DNA of 6,166 nt from Dehalococcoidia bacterium CG2_30_46_19 (GTDB taxonomy: Bacteria; Chloroflexota; Dehalococcoidia; GIF9; AB-539-J10): assembly GCA_001872925.1 (NCBI GenBank), contig MNYD01000127.1:1-6166 (forward strand), read 5' to 3'. A model generated the notes under the pieces. It worked only from the letters and a program-made list of their open reading frames with translations, did no database searches and was not told the DNA's origin. Of this stretch, positions 5,896 to 6,166 are shown piece after piece (positions within the stretch are counted from its first letter, which is position 1; every line of letters starts with the position of its first letter). The position numbers and the translations under genes are program-made.

Positions 5896-5902
5896 TGGAT
5901 TA

Positions 5903-5979
5903 AGGGGTGTAGCTCAGTTTGGTAGAGCAGCGGTCTCCAAAACCGCCGGTCGTGGGTTCGAGTCCTGCCACCCCTGCCA
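5903..5979 (+). tRNA. tRNA-Trp (CCA)
   Basis: Acceptor AGGGGTG pairs with CACCCCT. The D-stem is GCTC/GAGC; the anticodon stem GCGGT/ACCGC encloses CTCCAAA, giving anticodon CCA for UGG. The variable loop is CGGTC, and the T-stem GTGGG/CCTGC encloses TTCGAGT. The discriminator is G, and the 3' CCA is encoded. Its anticodon stem is identical to that of the preceding tRNA-Arg. Only one base separates its CCA from the next tRNA. Confidence 0.97.
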
Positions 5980-5980
5980 T

Positions 5981-6067
5981 GCCGGGGTGGTGGAATAGGT
6001 AGACACGCCATCTTGAGGGGGTGGTGGGCGTAAGCCCGTGGGAGTTCAAGTCTCCCCCTCGGCACCA
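5981..6067 (+). tRNA. tRNA-Leu (GAG)
   Basis: Acceptor GCCGGGG pairs with CCTCGGC. The anticodon stem CCATC/GGTGG encloses TTGAGGG, giving anticodon GAG for CUC and CUU. The long variable arm, with GGGC/GCCC around GTAA, marks a class II tRNA and excludes a short-arm isotype. The T-stem GGGAG/CTCCC encloses TTCAAGT. The discriminator A and CCA are encoded. Confidence 0.97.
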
Positions 6068-6075
6068 AGTTTGAC

Positions 6076-6104
6076 TTGCCTAAATCAAGGGAAGTCGGTA
6101 AAAT
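6076..6104 (+). promoter_or_regulatory. Possible promoter of tRNA-Gly
   Basis: TTGCCT (6076-6081) and TAAAAT (6099-6104) are separated by 17 bases, and the tRNA begins 12 bases beyond the -10. The match is as good as that of the nuclease promoter at 5038-5066. It could start a second transcription unit within the cluster, although read-through from tRNA-Leu is equally possible. Confidence 0.38.
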
Positions 6105-6115
6105 TTAATTTTAGG

Positions 6116-6166
6116 GCGGAAGTAGTTCAGCGGTAGAATGCCTCCTTGCCAAGGAGGAGGTCGCGA
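6116..6166 (+). tRNA. tRNA-Gly (GCC), 3'-truncated by window end
   Basis: The first 51 bases are present: acceptor GCGGAAG, the D-arm GTTC/GAAT, and the anticodon stem CCTCC/GGAGG around TTGCCAA. The anticodon is GCC, for GGC and GGU. The variable loop AGGTC is followed by the start of the T-stem. The remaining T-arm and 3' acceptor lie outside the window, so the acceptor pairing cannot be checked, but the sequence is typical of bacterial tRNA-Gly. Confidence 0.93.

Overview
The window looks like ordinary bacterial chromosome, about half G+C. No phage, transposon, CRISPR or plasmid genes are visible. Bacterial origin rests on the perfect AAGGAGGTGAT Shine-Dalgarno at 5325-5335, the sigma-70-like hexamer pairs and the bacterial tRNA types. 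Tandem GH130 proteins, a DUF5679 zinc ribbon, a DUF3795 protein, a LOG-family protein and a beta-CASP nuclease together recall anaerobic environmental lineages such as Chloroflexota (Dehalococcoidia-like). That assignment is inference from recalled gene content, not a search result.

Layout. Positions 1-657 hold the 3' end of a GH130 glycoside phosphorylase/hydrolase gene whose protein ends in a four-cysteine DUF5679 zinc ribbon. It is followed 29 bases later by a 638-residue protein made of two consecutive GH130 domains (687-2603). The N-terminal domain keeps the GCEDPR acid motif but has lost the HR and YH residues expected for phosphate handling. A 213-base gap follows, with a tRNA-3'-half-like sequence on the minus strand and a weak promoter. 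Next is a LOG/TIGR00730-family nucleotide-binding protein (2817-3500). It converges on a minus-strand MBL-fold beta-CASP ribonuclease (3587-4993).

Positions 4994-5336 form a divergent regulatory region with a good promoter for each side. To its right lies a short cistron pair: a ten-cysteine DUF3795 protein (5337-5609) and a 68-residue membrane protein with two helices (5615-5821). The second gene runs 18 bases into a tRNA-Arg gene and takes its stop codon from the tRNA D-loop. The window ends in a tRNA cluster, Arg(CCT), Trp(CCA), Leu(GAG) and Gly(GCC); the last is cut by the window edge.

How the genes work together. The two GH130 genes probably form one operon acting in the cytoplasm on beta-mannosides or related oligosaccharides. 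The LOG protein (nucleotide turnover), the beta-CASP nuclease (RNA processing) and the tRNA cluster are housekeeping-like and need not be related to it. The most unusual points are the protein/tRNA overlap at 5804-5821, the degenerate half of the tandem GH130 protein, the GH130-DUF5679 fusion, and the structured leader of the DUF3795 gene. I found no convincing new defence or mobile system.
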